A DNA stretch of 64,000 nucleotides from Campylobacter gracilis. GTDB taxonomy: Bacteria; Campylobacterota; Campylobacteria; Campylobacterales; Campylobacteraceae. The notes beneath the pieces are model-generated. The model was not told where the DNA came from, ran no database searches, and was given only the letters and a program-made list of their open reading frames with translations. Both the position numbers and the translations under genes were made by a program. Positions 17,552 through 27,041 of the stretch are shown here, piece by piece. The stretch's first letter is position 1. Every line of letters starts with the position of its first letter. Where the stretch lies: the NCBI RefSeq assembly GCF_001190745.1, contig NZ_CP012196.1, positions 186,001 through 250,000 of the forward strand, in the 5' to 3' direction.

Positions 17552-18727
17552 TTAATACTTGATATAGAAATTTACTGCCACGTTGCGCGGTCTATTTTCA
17601 TTTGCTACCGGCACTACCTTAGACGCATCAAATCCCCATTCAAAATATCCGCCGTCGCCCAAAACATCGCCGACAGATTCAATACGTGTTGATTTTTGAA
17701 TTCCGTATAGTGCCCCTAATAAAGTGGGAATGCTGTTTCTATCGCCCATACCTATAGCCCTCGCCGTAATGTTTCTTATAGCGTCGCCTTGAGCTGAGCC
17801 CAAAGCCCTGCCTCCATCTACTCCGCGTCCATTATCAGCTCCGCGGATAAACTCTCCTCGTAAATCGGGAATATTAAAGGAGCTTGAGCCATCGCCCGCT
17901 CCGTATGCCGTGCCGATAGCCGAAAACAAGTCAGTATAGGCAGACCGAGATATCGCTGCTCCGTTGCATAATAAAAATCCATCAGGTGCGGGAGTCCTTG
18001 CACTTGTGATTATTGTGCCTACTGGCAGAATCGTAGAGGACAGCAGTGAAAAACTTACCGCTCTTGTATAATTGTCATTATCCGCGGCACCTACTCTAAA
18101 GAGGATTTCATTGTTTTTTGAAAAGATATTGTTTTGCACGGGAGCAGTAAGTTTAAAATGCCCTGCTGTAACGTATTTGCCCGCGAAATCTCCGTTTGCG
18201 TCTCTTAATACCAAGGTATTGGCAAGCGAGTTGCTTGTTGGGCTATATTCGCTTTTTTTCATAAAATCGCTAGCGACTACACCACCTAATTTTGCACTAT
18301 CTGCTGCTTGATCGGTTTTATTTAGCTTTAATTGCAGTAGCTCGCCGATTTTTTCGCTCGAATATGTAGCTGTGGCTTTAGGTGCGGTATCGTCTATTAG
18401 GTTGCTTTTTATAAGAGCTTCTATTTTGACTTTTAGCTCTTGTAGGCTTTGCTGCAAAGCCTGCTGCTGCTCGAATTTTTGATTTATCGAGGCGGCTTTT
18501 TCCGAAATGTCTTTATGCGCGACATCCACCTTGTCCTTAAGCTCTTGGACGAAGTTTTTATCTTGCAAGACCTGATTTGCTTTTTCCAATATGTCGTTGT
18601 AGATAGTATTTAGGCGGCTATTGTCGATCTTGCCGATAGAGGCGATCACTTTTTCTATCTCCGCGCTTAGAGCTTTTAAAATTTCAAGCTTTTCAGCTCC
18701 TAGTTTGAGTTCATAAATCGATACCAT
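17552..18727 (-). CDS. phage tail fibre with collar domain
   Basis: The 391-residue protein probably mediates host binding. Residues about 1-130 are helical with coiled-coil heptads. The C-terminal half holds the phage tail-collar domain (PVGTIITSA, PDGFLLCNGAAISRSAYTDLFSAIGTAYGAGDGSSSFNIPDLRGEFIRG) and ends with NVAVNFYIKY, as in fibres that finish in a receptor-binding tip. The assembly protein is encoded just downstream. Confidence 0.88.
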   Translation of the reverse strand: MVSIYELKLGAEKLEILKALSAEIEKVIASIGKIDNSRLNTIYNDILEKANQVLQDKNFVQELKDKVDVAHKDISEKAASINQKFEQQQALQQSLQELKVKIEALIKSNLIDDTAPKATATYSSEKIGELLQLKLNKTDQAADSAKLGGVVASDFMKKSEYSPTSNSLANTLVLRDANGDFAGKYVTAGHFKLTAPVQNNIFSKNNEILFRVGAADNDNYTRAVSFSLLSSTILPVGTIITSARTPAPDGFLLCNGAAISRSAYTDLFSAIGTAYGAGDGSSSFNIPDLRGEFIRGADNGRGVDGGRALGSAQGDAIRNITARAIGMGDRNSIPTLLGALYGIQKSTRIESVGDVLGDGGYFEWGFDASKVVPVANENRPRNVAVNFYIKY

Positions 18728-18729
18728 TT

Positions 18730-18870
18730 TTACCCCTTTAATATGCTTGCTGCGATGAGGGCGTTAATGATTTTTAGCCGCTCCGCCAAAACCCGCAATA
18801 GCTCTAAAATATCGATATCCGATATTGCCTCTGCGTTTAAAAGTGCTGTATTAAATCCCTCCTCAGTCAT
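18730..18870 (-). CDS. short phage protein in virion operon
   Basis: The 46-residue product starts at ATG 18870, which lies eight bases inside the end of the previous gene, and has AAAGGAT upstream. It is largely helical and hydrophobic at its end (EEGFNTALLNAEAISDIDILELL). It could be a small head or tail component. No family is recognised. Confidence 0.55.
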   Translation of the reverse strand: MTEEGFNTALLNAEAISDIDILELLRVLAERLKIINALIAASILKG

Positions 18871-19246
18871 CAAATATCCTTTCCTTGCCGTCGTTTGCGA
18901 TATAATCCGAAATGATTTCAAGCGCCAAATCCCTATAAAAAGCGTCTTGATTGATGATAAACGCTACGTAGTTGATTACCGCATACGTTAGGCTCTCATC
19001 GATCATAATATGCTCTTTTTCATTGCTGAAATTTGGCTTGTCGGGGTATGTGATATAAAAGCCGTTCGCGACGTTTCTATATACTCGTTCGCTCTCTACG
19101 CTACGCAATAATTCGCTAGGCGTGCATTTGTTCGCCGTCCACAGCATAGCCTCTAAAAACATTTCGGACAATATCTCATCGGGCGGCATTTTCTTGCCGC
19201 CCACGACCTTATGAGCTAGAAATTCTTTTGCGAATTTCGACGTCAT
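18863..19246 (-). CDS. putative head completion / adaptor protein
   Basis: The 127-residue product lies immediately after the capsid gene, where neck or adaptor proteins are usually encoded, and shares a base with its stop. It is mostly helical with an acidic end (NDGKERIFDD). The assignment rests on position and size alone. Confidence 0.5.
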   Translation of the reverse strand: MTSKFAKEFLAHKVVGGKKMPPDEILSEMFLEAMLWTANKCTPSELLRSVESERVYRNVANGFYITYPDKPNFSNEKEHIMIDESLTYAVINYVAFIINQDAFYRDLALEIISDYIANDGKERIFDD

Positions 19247-20232
19247 TATTTAACCTTTAAGCCTACGCCGATTGCAAAAGCATCCGCATTTCGCACCTCA
19301 AGCGTCGCTTCGGTGTAGTAACGCTTTTGTTTTGCAGTCTTGCTTGTGGTTACGTTCTCGATCATAGTAGGGATCAAAAGCCCATTTTTCATAAAGCTAA
19401 AGTCGCCCGCGATTAGCACGTCGTCTAGCTTATTTTGCTCGGACAAGTACCTATGAAGCCTAAAATTTACCTTTCCGAAGTCGGTATCAAGGCTTACTAC
19501 GCTTGAATTGATGCTTTTTTCGTTGCCGAATTGACGGGTAGCAAAAGCATTGATCGCCTTTTTGAGTTTCGCGCCGATGAAAACGTCTCTAGGCGTCGCG
19601 CCCGCGTCCCAAATGTTTTGCAAAATTTTGTTTAAGGCGTCTTCGGTTAAAACCGTAGGCGTGCCGGTCCAGTCGTTTTTGCTATCGAAAGCAAGGACAT
19701 TACCGCGTCTGCCGTTAACAAATGCCGACTCTCCTTTGGAAATATAATAAAACATTCCCGCCATCTCGCCCGCGACCGTATCGGCTCGTGAGGTAGGAGC
19801 TTTAAATATGGATACTTTGGTGTCAGTATCGCGACCTAAGCCGAATAGGGCGTATTCCATATCGCGCTTATGCTCTTTGGCGCGCTTGGTCGTTTCGCGC
19901 TCCATCTCTTTTCCGCCGTAGGTGGCTACTTTCTGCATCGTGTAAGATACGCTTATGTTGGTAGTGAAAATTTGCACGCTGTTAGTGGTTTTTTGAATAG
20001 TCGATTTTCGATCATCTGCGAAATCACTAATCTCAAGCTGTGCGTTCTTTTTAGGCGCCGCGATATTGTCGGTTAGCCAACTATGTTCAGTGTTCGTAAC
20101 GTTTGAAGTTCCGATGAGACTTAAGACGGGGGTATCGTCCGCTCCGATTAGGATTATGCTATCGTAGACGGAGGGCTTTAACCCTTCTCTTTTTGTTGCT
20201 GGAGCTTGAAAGCCCGTAGATGTGATTGCCAT
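19246..20232 (-). CDS. major capsid protein, SU10/DUF5309-like
   Basis: The 328-residue product starts MAITSTGFQ after AAAAGGAGAACGTT. It matches the SU10-type major capsid family in pattern: the N-terminal block on responses to TPVLSLIG and SWLTDNIAAP, the middle DMEYALFGLGRD, and the C-terminal LLIPTMIENVTTSKTAKQKRYYTEATLEV. The HK97 fold is expected. It is separated from the upstream ejection-protein gene by a hairpin-containing gap. Confidence 0.82.
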   Translation of the reverse strand: MAITSTGFQAPATKREGLKPSVYDSIILIGADDTPVLSLIGTSNVTNTEHSWLTDNIAAPKKNAQLEISDFADDRKSTIQKTTNSVQIFTTNISVSYTMQKVATYGGKEMERETTKRAKEHKRDMEYALFGLGRDTDTKVSIFKAPTSRADTVAGEMAGMFYYISKGESAFVNGRRGNVLAFDSKNDWTGTPTVLTEDALNKILQNIWDAGATPRDVFIGAKLKKAINAFATRQFGNEKSINSSVVSLDTDFGKVNFRLHRYLSEQNKLDDVLIAGDFSFMKNGLLIPTMIENVTTSKTAKQKRYYTEATLEVRNADAFAIGVGLKVK

Positions 20233-20396
20233 AACGTTCTCCTTTTGAAAGTTAAGGCAATTTTCGCGCAAGTGCGGGTGCGTAATCTACCCATAAAACG
20301 CACTCTTTGGTATTTTTATATTAAATTTGAAGGATTTTTGATAAATTTAGATACGATTGCGTGGTCTGTTAGTTAAGATACGAGGGGGCAGCCATT

Positions 20397-20419
20397 GGTG
20401 CGGGGCTATACCTCGCACC
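20397..20419. terminator. hairpin between ejection-protein and capsid genes
   Basis: GGTGCGGGG (20397-20405) pairs with CCTCGCACC (20411-20419) around a five-base loop, one pair being G-T. It lies just after the end of the 1318-residue gene and before the capsid gene. No T-run follows in the leftward direction, so it may be a processing or attenuation site and not a full terminator. Confidence 0.45.
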
Positions 20420-20423
20420 TGAA

Positions 20424-23400
20424 TTATCTCTCTGCCTCTCTTAACTCTTTTAATCTATTCGTTATAGCTACATATAGCTTGGCTCTATTTTTGGGCGTGA
20501 TGGCTTCTGTGTGTTCTATGTCGCGCATTATCTTATTTAGCTTTATAGCATCAGTAGAGCTTGAAATTTTACTTTCCCACTCGCTCTTAGTTTCAGCTTC
20601 TTTGATAGCCTCTTTTTGTAAATCGGATAGATCTTTTGCCTTGCTTAAATAAAGCTCACCCTTGTCGTCTTTTTTGACGATATAATATTCTTTGGTATCA
20701 CTTTTCCAGCTTCCATCGTCCAGCCTAGCCTCAAACATATCGCCCTCTTTAGCGTTAAAAGTGTAAGAGGTTTCATAATATTTACGCCTACTATCCCACA
20801 TACGAGTATTGCTGTCTATAAACTCCCTTACGGGCTTTCTATCGTTAAAGCTTATTTTGGATAAATACGCGTGTCCGTGCTTTCTTGGATCAAAGCTTTT
20901 AATTGTCTCAAGAGTAAATTTTTTCTCTACGGGTTTATTATCTGCCAAGCCTTGTGCTTCTTTAGCTAGCTTATCTGCGGTTTTATCGCCTGCCGCCTCG
21001 TTCTCGATCCTTTGCTTAATCCCTGTTTTTTGATTTTCTATTATGGCTAGGCGCTCTTTGTCGTCTTTAGCGTTTATTATCGCCTTTCTAAGATCGGCGG
21101 GGGATAGCTCCTTTACTTTTTGGGAGGATTGAGGTATAATAGAGCCATGACTAGCCGATAAAAGCTCGTTTGAGCCAGGGCGAGCGCTTAAAACGTTATC
21201 GCCTAGCACCCTTGCCGACTCGGATCGGTGCGTAAGGAGCGGGGTGTCCTTACTATCGGCTATTATTTTTTTATCCATAACTTCTCGCATTTTAGGGCTA
21301 TAACTTCTTAAATTTGCGTGCTTTATATAGTTTTCTGCCTCTTGCTCATCTAATACTAAATCAGCCATCTTACTTTTACTATTGGATTTATCGTGTTTTA
21401 GCGATCTGGCTAAATAATATCCGCCGTCAGCTCTTTTTTCAATCACTTCGGGCATATCGTCAAGTACGTTTTTAATCAAGTCATAAACGGCACGCCTATT
21501 TGTAAACATTTCTCTATGATGATTGAATAAATAATTCAAACTGGCGGTTATTGGGTTGTCGTTGAGCTTTAAATTTTCTTTTAGATATTTGCCTAATTCA
21601 AATTTTGCTCTATCAGGATAGTCGGTTCTGCCCTCCTTCATCGTAAAGCCCTCGCCCTGTTTGACAAGCTCGCCCTTGGCTACTTTGGCCGCCTTTTTGT
21701 CTAGCTCCTCTTTGATCTGCTTTTTAGCCATTTCGACTAGATTTACCTTTTCTTGCGTGGTTAAATTTGGATCCATCAGCGCCTTTTTTAATTCCTCGGG
21801 GTTAAATTTAGCCCTTACGGCGTCATCCTCTTGGGTTTTTAAAATTTGCCTGATTTCAGGGACTACCTCTTTTACAAATTTATTCAATCCATCTTTAGTC
21901 GCGCTGTCTAAGCCCTCTGTGGGTATTGCCTCGATATTTTTTATTGTGCCCTCTAAATCGCCCGCGTTTTTTAGGGCATTTACGATATGGTTTTTTAAAG
22001 CTTGATTATTTCCATACCAAGGGATTTTGGATTTCAATTTATTAACAAGTCGGTTTCTAAGCATTACCTGAAACGCTCCGGTAATCGATTTACCGATGCC
22101 TTGTTGTAGTTCGGCAGTCTTTGGGGTCATTTCGGATAGCTTTTTTAAAATTTCGCCTGAATTCTTAAGGATTGGCGCGCTTTCCTTGAGCTGATCTATC
22201 ACCCCCGCTACTCGTTCGCTTTTAAAGGGGATTTGATCTATTTGCCCTAAAGCGGTCTTAAAATCGGTTATCCCCTCTTTGGTGTTGCGCTCTATGATGT
22301 TTTTAAGCAAGCCGCCCTCTACATTTGCACGCTCGGCAGGGTTTAGGACGCTTAGCACTTCATCCAAATTTAGCCCTGTTTGGTTGTCTGCGCTTTTAAG
22401 TAGGGCGGAAGTCAGATCGTTTGTGTTTTTCATTCCGCGCGTCAGTCTTTTAAATAGATCGCTTTGCTCTATCTCTTTGTATGCACTATAATCCGCGCGT
22501 GCCGTCTGCATTAGCTCTTTAGCTCTTGCGCCCACTTCAGGATTTATTTGCGAAAACTGATCCAGCGTGCCATCTATCGCGTCATCAATTATTCCCCTTG
22601 CTTCTCTTAGTTCGAGTAGTCTCTCCCTGCTTAGCGCGTCATTTGCTTTTTTTAGGGTAGAAATTTCCCCGTTTAAAAAAGCTCTTGCATCCTGCAAGCC
22701 CTCAAGACCTCCCTTTTGTATGCCTTTCATAGCGTATTTGGTAATCTGCGAGCCTTTAGGTAGCGTGTTTTCTAGCGCCTCGCCCACTCTAGCAGATAGC
22801 GCGCGAGTATCAAGCCCTAGCGTGCTGAATTCATTATCAAGCGTTTTGATGACATTTCCGAAATCATTTTTTGTGCGCGCCTCGTAGTTTTTGAAAACCT
22901 GCACGACATTCGGAGCGTCTTTAAAGCTTTCATTGATATTTTTTGCAAAACTTGAGTTCAAATTCGTCATAATTTTTTGGGTCTTTGCGAAAGCGTCGGC
23001 ATCGCCCGCCACGCTTCTTGTGATTAGATCGGCGCCTTTATCGTTGCTTAGGGCGCTTGCGAGCAAGTTTGCCTCTCTTTCATTCAAATTTTCCCCTTGA
23101 ATTACGCGCCTGATGGTCTGTTCGGCGGGCTTAATTCCCTTTTCGTTTATGTAGTTTATGCTTTTATCTATGGCCTCGTTCCCCGTTTTTGGGATTTGCA
23201 AAGACCGCTCTGAATTAGCGAAATTTTTAAATCCCTCCTCGCCCAAAGCGTTTTTAGTGGAAGCTAAATTTTTAAGAGCCTCCGCCTCGCCGCCCATAGA
23301 TTTAATATATTGCGCCTCGGCTCCCTCGATATTGTCGGTTACGCCCCTACGCATTAAATTTACTAAAATGTTATTATCCGCAATTTTTGCCGCGTTTTTC

Positions 23401-24380
23401 GCCACCGGGCTTACTATCCTCTCGCCCGCTTGTTTAATCGCAGGCGCTGCGGCTTTTATGAGCTTACCTGTCCCCGCGATCGCTACGCCACCCAAGGCAT
23501 CCTCTCCCGCGGCTTGAAGCGCCCTTGAGGCGTAATCGCTCGCGTCGTATTCTCTGCCCGTCGCTTCTCCCTTTTGGCGCAGGTCGTTCATTGAGCCTAG
23601 CGCACTGCCGCCTGCACTCATAGCCAGCATAGGCACAAGGCTAGCCCCGCCAGTAAACGGCGCGAGCCCTGCACCTACAACGCCTCCCGCTATCTCGGTC
23701 TTGCGTGCGGCTAAGTCATCCCAAAGACTAGGAGTGACCTCTTTTTGAATAATTCGTCCGTCCGCGCCTCGGGCTCCAAAATAAATTTTGCCGTCGCTGG
23801 TTTGCACCGCGCCTAAATCATATCCTGCATTTTTCGCGATGTAGTCTAAATCTTTTTGTAGCTCCGCAGCGTCTTTTTCATCCCCCGCTATGGTTTGGAA
23901 AAGGGACCTGCTAGATGCTTTTGCCACCCTATCTTTCAAAATTTCATCTTTGCTTTTTGCGGGCTCGCCGCTCCCAAAAAACGAGTTATCAAGGATGGTT
24001 TTCGCCTCCATTTCTAGCCCATCCAAAGCCCCGCCTAAAAATCGGTTCTTTTTCTCTTTGGCTCGCGCCTCCTCGCTACGCCCAGGTGTAGGAGCGGCAG
24101 GGATTGGGCGCCCGTCAAGCCCTAATTTAGGTGCGGAATTCATGACTTCGCCCGTTTGCTCGTCTCTTATCGGCACTCGGGTGTAGCCCTGAGTTTGCTG
24201 TATATTTTGCGCTGCGGGCTGCACGGCTGCCGTATTTTGTTGCGGGGTTAAGCTTGCCTGCTGCGCGCCCTGTTGCTTATAATATTCGGTTTTGGCGTAG
24301 TTTGTGATCTGCTCGGGCGAATACCCTTGCTGCATCAACGCGCTTATTTTCTCGTCGCCTAAAAAGCTTCTCGCATTCAT
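20424..24380 (-). CDS. very large internal virion / ejection protein
   Basis: The 1318-residue protein is in the place of DNA-ejection proteins in podovirus operons. It has a Gln-rich N-terminus and a Gly/Ala-rich hydrophobic block near residues 230-280 (GGVVGAGLAPFTGGASLVPMLAMSAGGSALG). Long helical repeats follow, then C-terminal globular regions (about 1000-1320) with an HHREMF segment, a THRSESAR motif and a basic, aromatic end domain. Phage virion proteins of this shape often carry nuclease or toxin-like C-terminal domains (PBECR group). I suspect one here but cannot show it. Confidence 0.7.
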   Translation of the reverse strand: MNARSFLGDEKISALMQQGYSPEQITNYAKTEYYKQQGAQQASLTPQQNTAAVQPAAQNIQQTQGYTRVPIRDEQTGEVMNSAPKLGLDGRPIPAAPTPGRSEEARAKEKKNRFLGGALDGLEMEAKTILDNSFFGSGEPAKSKDEILKDRVAKASSRSLFQTIAGDEKDAAELQKDLDYIAKNAGYDLGAVQTSDGKIYFGARGADGRIIQKEVTPSLWDDLAARKTEIAGGVVGAGLAPFTGGASLVPMLAMSAGGSALGSMNDLRQKGEATGREYDASDYASRALQAAGEDALGGVAIAGTGKLIKAAAPAIKQAGERIVSPVAKNAAKIADNNILVNLMRRGVTDNIEGAEAQYIKSMGGEAEALKNLASTKNALGEEGFKNFANSERSLQIPKTGNEAIDKSINYINEKGIKPAEQTIRRVIQGENLNEREANLLASALSNDKGADLITRSVAGDADAFAKTQKIMTNLNSSFAKNINESFKDAPNVVQVFKNYEARTKNDFGNVIKTLDNEFSTLGLDTRALSARVGEALENTLPKGSQITKYAMKGIQKGGLEGLQDARAFLNGEISTLKKANDALSRERLLELREARGIIDDAIDGTLDQFSQINPEVGARAKELMQTARADYSAYKEIEQSDLFKRLTRGMKNTNDLTSALLKSADNQTGLNLDEVLSVLNPAERANVEGGLLKNIIERNTKEGITDFKTALGQIDQIPFKSERVAGVIDQLKESAPILKNSGEILKKLSEMTPKTAELQQGIGKSITGAFQVMLRNRLVNKLKSKIPWYGNNQALKNHIVNALKNAGDLEGTIKNIEAIPTEGLDSATKDGLNKFVKEVVPEIRQILKTQEDDAVRAKFNPEELKKALMDPNLTTQEKVNLVEMAKKQIKEELDKKAAKVAKGELVKQGEGFTMKEGRTDYPDRAKFELGKYLKENLKLNDNPITASLNYLFNHHREMFTNRRAVYDLIKNVLDDMPEVIEKRADGGYYLARSLKHDKSNSKSKMADLVLDEQEAENYIKHANLRSYSPKMREVMDKKIIADSKDTPLLTHRSESARVLGDNVLSARPGSNELLSASHGSIIPQSSQKVKELSPADLRKAIINAKDDKERLAIIENQKTGIKQRIENEAAGDKTADKLAKEAQGLADNKPVEKKFTLETIKSFDPRKHGHAYLSKISFNDRKPVREFIDSNTRMWDSRRKYYETSYTFNAKEGDMFEARLDDGSWKSDTKEYYIVKKDDKGELYLSKAKDLSDLQKEAIKEAETKSEWESKISSSTDAIKLNKIMRDIEHTEAITPKNRAKLYVAITNRLKELREAER

Positions 24381-25766
24381 CTAAAACTCCTCGTTAAAAA
24401 TGCCTATTTCATCTAGTCTCTGGCGCAGATCATCGCTTGGTGAATACCCCCGCTGTGGTGCGGAATTTGTGGGCACACCCATTTTTTGCATAAATAGCTG
24501 GGTCGCCTCCCCGCTGCTTGCTTTCGCGCCTTTCTTTTTTCCTGCCAGCAGCTCCCTTATATCCTCGATTGATTTCATTTTCGCATCAAGCTGTCTTTGG
24601 TAGTCGTCGGCTCCCGCGTAACCTTGAGCCCTTAGGTTGTCTATCACGTTTTGAACTTCCATCAGGTCTTGTATGTATGAATTTATCGCGGTTTCTTGCG
24701 CGGTTTGCGAGCCCGTAATTCCTGGGTTGAGATTATCTCTAAAGGTCGTATAGTTAAAATTTCCGTTTCCTTTTTGCAGATTTTGTCTCGCTCTAGCCCA
24801 GCGATCGGCGGAGGCGTTGAAGGCTGCCGCATCGGTGCTGACGTTTGATCCCAGAGTGTTTACGGCTCTATCGAATATTCCGCTTTGCGTCTCGATACCC
24901 TTGCCTGTAAGACTGTTTAAATTTGAAGTGGTATTGATGAAATTCTCGCCGGCATTAAGGGCACTCATCCCTTCTAGAAATTTCTTTTGATTTAGCGCGA
25001 TTGCGTTTTTCTGCCCCGCTGATGTTTCGGTTTGCTTTACCAGCTGCGGGTTCGTCTTTGCCGCGGCGTAAGCGTTGATATACTCGCGTTGCGCCTGTGG
25101 ATCGGTCATTCCTTGCGGTATTTTCCCGCCGAGAGTATTGAATATTATATCCGCTTCGGCGTCGATCTGTTTTTGTTTGCGTTGCGCCTCCTGCTGTTTC
25201 AAGATAGGCTCTTGCGCCTTGTTTATTCCTCCTTGCGCTTCGGTTTGCAGCCTATACTGCCTGCCTAGATTAATCTTCTCCGCGTCGCTCAAGCCCTGAG
25301 GCAACTCCCCGAATTGTCCGCCTTGTTGCCCTGCGTTATACCACGCCATATCTATGCCCGCCTGCTTTTCCTGCTCGGCTTGCGCCTTATCTCGAGCTTG
25401 GCTCATATTCCATTGCAGCTGCGCGTTTTGCCTTGCGTTGTCGGCGTATAAATTGCCGATTTGGGCTCTACGCAGCGCGTCGGTGCTGTAAAAATTCCTC
25501 AGCCCCAAATCCTGATCGAAAGCGTTTTTCTTTGCGATTTCGGCTTCCGCCGCTTGATTATGCCGCGCGGTTTCTTGATTTTTCTGCCCGTATAGGTATT
25601 CTTTCATCAAATTTGCGCGGTTCGTCTCGTCAAGTTGCGCCTGATTTTGATTTTTCGCCACGTTGTCCTTATAAATTTCATAGAGCGATTTGCCGACCGC
25701 TCCGACTGCATCTATCATCTGCGTATCGTAGTTGAAATCTACCTTATGGGGGTTAAAAAAAGCCAT
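24381..25766 (-). CDS. putative virion/ejection protein, Gln/Asn/Ala-rich
   Basis: The 461-residue product is strongly helical and rich in Gln, Asn and Ala, with few hydrophobic stretches, like ejection proteins that line the podovirus injection channel. Its stop is directly followed by the start of the 1318-residue gene. The start is preceded by GAGGTAG. No enzymatic motif is visible. Confidence 0.6.
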   Translation of the reverse strand: MAFFNPHKVDFNYDTQMIDAVGAVGKSLYEIYKDNVAKNQNQAQLDETNRANLMKEYLYGQKNQETARHNQAAEAEIAKKNAFDQDLGLRNFYSTDALRRAQIGNLYADNARQNAQLQWNMSQARDKAQAEQEKQAGIDMAWYNAGQQGGQFGELPQGLSDAEKINLGRQYRLQTEAQGGINKAQEPILKQQEAQRKQKQIDAEADIIFNTLGGKIPQGMTDPQAQREYINAYAAAKTNPQLVKQTETSAGQKNAIALNQKKFLEGMSALNAGENFINTTSNLNSLTGKGIETQSGIFDRAVNTLGSNVSTDAAAFNASADRWARARQNLQKGNGNFNYTTFRDNLNPGITGSQTAQETAINSYIQDLMEVQNVIDNLRAQGYAGADDYQRQLDAKMKSIEDIRELLAGKKKGAKASSGEATQLFMQKMGVPTNSAPQRGYSPSDDLRQRLDEIGIFNEEF

Positions 25767-25769
25767 TTT

Positions 25770-26114
25770 CTACCTCGCATACGTTGAAGCGTTATAGGCG
25801 TTATATAGGTCTTGTTGAGCGCGATCTTGTCTGTCGATCTCGCGTTGCGAAAGCATTTTGTTGAAATTATATGCGTCTTGCTGCATTTGCAGGGCTTTAT
25901 TCGCCGCTTTTTGCTGCTGCAGACCAGAATACAAACCACCAGCCAATCCTACTGCCTGTAACCAATTAGGAGTGCCTCCGCCCGAGCCTGAAAATAGGCC
26001 TAACGCACCATTTCCTACTCCCTTCAGCATATCGAGAAAATTCCATCCACTATTTGTTCCTGCTAAATTTGCAGGCAAGCTTGCAAAATTTGTAGCTAAA
26101 CCCATCATATCCAT
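25770..26114 (-). CDS. putative ejection protein, P22 gp7-like
   Basis: The 114-residue product has a Gly/Ala-rich hydrophobic middle (GNGALGLFSGSGGG and LQAVGLAGGLYSGL), then a Gln-rich helical tail (LQQQKAANKALQMQQDAYN) that resembles the small DNA-transfer proteins of podoviruses. The start has AAGGAGG. Encoded directly before two larger ejection-type proteins, it probably forms part of the same complex. Confidence 0.6.
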   Translation of the reverse strand: MDMMGLATNFASLPANLAGTNSGWNFLDMLKGVGNGALGLFSGSGGGTPNWLQAVGLAGGLYSGLQQQKAANKALQMQQDAYNFNKMLSQREIDRQDRAQQDLYNAYNASTYAR

Positions 26115-26124
26115 CTCGTCCTCC

Positions 26125-26787
26125 TTAAAATCCCGCCTGTTTTAAAAGCTCCGCGCCGATCTCTACGTCGCTTACGTCCTCGCCTTTTTTCATCCTATCA
26201 AACGCCCCGAGCTCTCCGCCCGATTTGTTCGTATCGATGATCTCGTCAGGCTTTTGCGTAGGCGTTGCGATCTTTATCATCGCGTTTGCTACCGCTTTCC
26301 AGCCGTCGTAGCTTTCGCCAAGCAGTGGCAAAAAGCCGTTTTGCTCCGCCCATTTTCCCATCTCCTCAGGCTTGATGGTCGGATAATCCTTGGTAAATTG
26401 ATCTAAATTTTTGTCAAAAACCGCCCTCTTGCGCGCCGCTTCTTGCGCCTGGGCTTGCGCTTCTTGAAGCTGTCTGATCTGCTCTTGCATCTGAGGCATT
26501 CCTTGCAAGCCCATACTATCTAGCAGCGCTTGTTGCTCGGGCGGAAGCTGCGCTGCTTTGGCCTGCTCCGCCGCTTTGGCTTTTTCCGCCTCTTGCGCCG
26601 CCTTTTGCTCCTCTATGCCTTGCATAGCGCTTGCTATCATATTTTGCAGATTTTCTTGCGTAAGCTGTGGCTGCTCTGTTTTTTGCCCCTCCGTAGGCTC
26701 TGCACCTTGCGCTTCCTGTGGCTCCGTTTGCCCCTCGCTCGCTTCTAATTCGCCTACCAATGCGTTGATTGCGTCTTGCTCCGTCAT
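26125..26787 (-). CDS. putative scaffolding protein
   Basis: The 220-residue product is acidic and very rich in Glu, Gln and Ala with no Cys (AQEAEKAKAAEQAKAAQLPPEQQAL), and ends in a more ordered region. This is typical of phage capsid scaffolds, which guide procapsid assembly and then leave. It lies between portal and capsid, the usual place. The start has AGGAGAG. Confidence 0.75.
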   Translation of the reverse strand: MTEQDAINALVGELEASEGQTEPQEAQGAEPTEGQKTEQPQLTQENLQNMIASAMQGIEEQKAAQEAEKAKAAEQAKAAQLPPEQQALLDSMGLQGMPQMQEQIRQLQEAQAQAQEAARKRAVFDKNLDQFTKDYPTIKPEEMGKWAEQNGFLPLLGESYDGWKAVANAMIKIATPTQKPDEIIDTNKSGGELGAFDRMKKGEDVSDVEIGAELLKQAGF

Positions 26788-26789
26788 CT

Positions 26790-27041
26790 CTACTCTCCTG
26801 TATAGTTTTCAAAAAATTCAAAAAAGCTTTCTATCAGCTTCACCTTATCCATTGCCCGCAGGCGGCTTTCGTCGCTTGCATTCTCATCTTGCGCCGCGAT
26901 CAGATACTCCTCATATTTGATACTTAGCAAAACGAGGAATTTCCTTACGGCGTCACTCCCTAAAATCGGCTCAAGCTCTTTATTTGACGTCAAATTTGAA
27001 ATAGTGGCGTCAAAAACCTTTTTTTGCGTGTTAGAAAGCAT
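26790..27041 (-). CDS. small phage head-module protein
   Basis: The 83-residue product is helical and acidic at the end (FFEFFENYTGE). It starts within the last codons of the portal gene (CAAGGAGGAAATA site) and stops two bases before the scaffold gene. No family is recognised. Placement suggests a portal- or scaffold-associated factor. Confidence 0.6.
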   Translation of the reverse strand: MLSNTQKKVFDATISNLTSNKELEPILGSDAVRKFLVLLSIKYEEYLIAAQDENASDESRLRAMDKVKLIESFFEFFENYTGE

